6,782 bases of DNA from Oscillospiraceae bacterium (lineage in GTDB: Bacteria; Bacillota; Clostridia; Oscillospirales; Ruminococcaceae): assembly GCA_019413245.1 (NCBI GenBank), contig DXNX01000135.1, positions 1 through 6,782 on the forward strand. Direction: 5' to 3'. Both the position numbers and the translations under genes were made by a program. Every line of letters begins with the position of its first letter. The stretch's first letter is position 1. The notes below the pieces were generated by a model, which was given only the letters and a program-made list of their open reading frames with translations, was not told the DNA's origin and made no database searches. Below are positions 5,588 through 6,782 of the stretch, piece by piece.

Positions 5588-6782
5588 TCATCCTTTCATC
5601 ATTTCGGCCGCAGCGGCAGCCAGTTTTTCATTCACGGCGTCGGCGTCGGCCTCGCTGGCACCCACGGCGGAGAGATAGACCTTGATCTTCGGCTCGGTGC
5701 CGGAGGGGCGGACCATGAACTTGTGGCCGCCCGCCAGGCGGTATTCCAGCACATCGGCCATGGGCAGGCCGTTGTGGCCGCCGGGGATGTTGTAGTCCAC
5801 CGCTTCCTCCACCTTGTATCCGGCGATCTCGGCGGGGGCGTTGGTCCGCAGGCCAGCCATGAGCTGCTGCATGGTGTGCATGCCGCTCTCCCCCTCAAAG
5901 GTGAAGGAGGACAGGGCGTTGCGGTAGTAGCCGAACTCCTTGTACAGCGCCTCGATGGCATCCAGCAGGGTCATGCCCTGCCGGGCGTACCAGGCGGCGG
6001 CTTCGCAGACCAGCAGGGTGGCGTTCACCGCGTCCTTGTCCCGCACATGGCCGCCGGACAGGTAGCCGTAACTTTCCTCAAATCCGAAGATATACCGCTC
6101 GGGGTGGCCTTCGGCTTCCAGTTTGCCGATCTGCTCCCCGATGAACTTGAACCCGGTGAGGGTGCGGCGCAGCTCCACGCCGTACTTCTTCGCCACGGGG
6201 GTGGCCATATCGGTGGAAACGATGGTAGTCACGGCCACGGGGTCGGCGGGCATGGTGCCCCGGGCGGTGCGGGTGCGGCAGATGTAATCCAGCAGGATAA
6301 TGCCCATCTCGTTACCGGTGATGAGCCGGTAGCCGCCCTTGCCGTCGGGCACGGCGGTGCCGCAGCGGTCACAGTCCGGGTCGGTGCCCAGCAGCAGGTC
6401 GGGGTGGACCTTGTCGCACAGCTCCAGGCCCTTTTCCATGGCTTCCCGGATCTCCGGGTTGGGGTAGGGGCAGGTGGGGAAATCCCCGTCCGGCTTTTCC
6501 TGTTCGGGCACCACGGTCATGTGGGTGACGCCCAGCTTGGCCAGCAGCTTGCGAACACATTCCAGACCCGAGCCGTTGAGGGGGGTATACACCAGTTTCA
6601 GGTCGGCGATGCCGGTGCCGTCGCCCACGCGCTGGGCATAGACGGCATCCACGAAGGCGTCCAGGCAATCGTCCCCGATGGTGACGATGCGGCCTTCGGC
6701 CAGGGCGGTGTCATAGTCGGCCAGCTTCACACCTGCGAAAATATCCACCGCTTCGATGGCGGCCAGGATCTTTTCGGCGGCT
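5588..6782 (-). CDS. Phosphoglucomutase/phosphomannomutase (alpha-D-phosphohexomutase), N-terminus outside window
   Basis: C-terminal 397 or so residues of an alpha-D-phosphohexomutase, which moves phosphate between C6 and C1 of glucose or mannose. The frame is open to the right edge with family-like sequence, so the GTG at 6748 is not the start. Counting from that codon: metal-binding loop DPDCDR 123-128 (Asp123, Asp125, Asp127); sugar-binding loop GFEESYGY 222-229 (Glu224, Ser226); and phosphate-binding loop RPSGTEPK 347-354. The N-terminal domain with the phosphoserine is outside the window; by comparison with PgcA-type enzymes of about 560-580 residues, 170-185 residues are missing. Glucose versus mannose preference cannot be told from these loops. 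Coupling to manA suggests that mannose phosphates are at least one substrate; B. subtilis PgcA-like glucose activity is the main alternative. The manA Shine-Dalgarno lies in its last codons. Confidence 0.95.
   Translation of the reverse strand, partial: AAEKILAAIEAVDIFAGVKLADYDTALAEGRIVTIGDDCLDAFVDAVYAQRVGDGTGIADLKLVYTPLNGSGLECVRKLLAKLGVTHMTVVPEQEKPDGDFPTCPYPNPEIREAMEKGLELCDKVHPDLLLGTDPDCDRCGTAVPDGKGGYRLITGNEMGIILLDYICRTRTARGTMPADPVAVTTIVSTDMATPVAKKYGVELRRTLTGFKFIGEQIGKLEAEGHPERYIFGFEESYGYLSGGHVRDKDAVNATLLVCEAAAWYARQGMTLLDAIEALYKEFGYYRNALSSFTFEGESGMHTMQQLMAGLRTNAPAEIAGYKVEEAVDYNIPGGHNGLPMADVLEYRLAGGHKFMVRPSGTEPKIKVYLSAVGASEADADAVNEKLAAAAAEMMKG
5591..5596 (-). promoter_or_regulatory. Shine-Dalgarno of manA, inside the phosphomutase 3' end
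   Basis: AAAGGA on the minus strand lies within the last codons of the phosphomutase and 10 bases before the manA ATG at 5580. With only 7 bases between the stop (5588-5590) and the next start, this favours coupled translation of the two sugar-phosphate enzymes. Confidence 0.75.

Noticed and set aside
4210..5685. A 491-codon open frame on the plus strand opposite manA and part of the methyltransferase.
   Set aside because: It crosses the promoter and terminator at 4591-4654 and two conserved minus-strand genes; the Gly/Val/Leu-rich product shows no recognisable domain. Composition artifact.

Overview
This 6.8 kb window looks like a fragment of a GC-rich, low-mobility Firmicute chromosome. 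The high G+C by eye, Firmicute-type strong Shine-Dalgarno sequences, sigma-70-type promoters and protein styles fit a gut Oscillospiraceae/Ruminococcaceae relative of Faecalibacterium, Gemmiger or Subdoligranulum. The genus is inference, not something the sequence proves. The first 13 bases are not genomic: they match the end of the Tn5/Nextera transposon mosaic end, so the left edge is a contig end carrying leftover adapter.

Left part, plus strand: two adjacent half-transporter genes encode the two chains of a heterodimeric ABC exporter. The first (to 977) has lost its N-terminal part at the contig end. The second (980-2785) is complete and translationally coupled to the first. The pair shows the classic asymmetry of such exporters. 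Chain 1 carries a degenerate catalytic dyad (Asp and Gln instead of Glu and His) but an intact signature motif. Chain 2 carries an intact Glu/His but a degenerate signature. A strong hairpin terminator at 2815-2856 ends this operon and also faces the convergent gene on the other side.

Middle, minus strand: a two-domain carboxymuconolactone decarboxylase-family protein (2869-3552) has its own promoter. It is separated by a 177-base gap with hairpins and an AT-rich dyad cluster from a SpoU/TrmH-family RNA 2'-O-methyltransferase (3730-4563). That gene has its own well-formed promoter (4625-4654), squeezed between the stop codon of the gene upstream and a terminator hairpin.

Right part, minus strand: a phosphoglucomutase/phosphomannomutase-family gene (runs off the right edge) is followed after 7 bases by manA (class I mannose-6-phosphate isomerase). 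Together they plausibly interconvert fructose-6-P, mannose-6-P and mannose-1-P (or glucose phosphates). The operon ends at the terminator at 4591-4621.

Overall this is mostly ordinary core-genome content. I see no CRISPR array, insertion sequence, tRNA, rRNA, phage gene or defence system, and no evidence for a new multi-gene system. The points worth a second look are the adapter remnant, the exporter asymmetry, and the regulatory layout of the two minus-strand intergenic gaps. No stretch over 300 bases lacks a gene.
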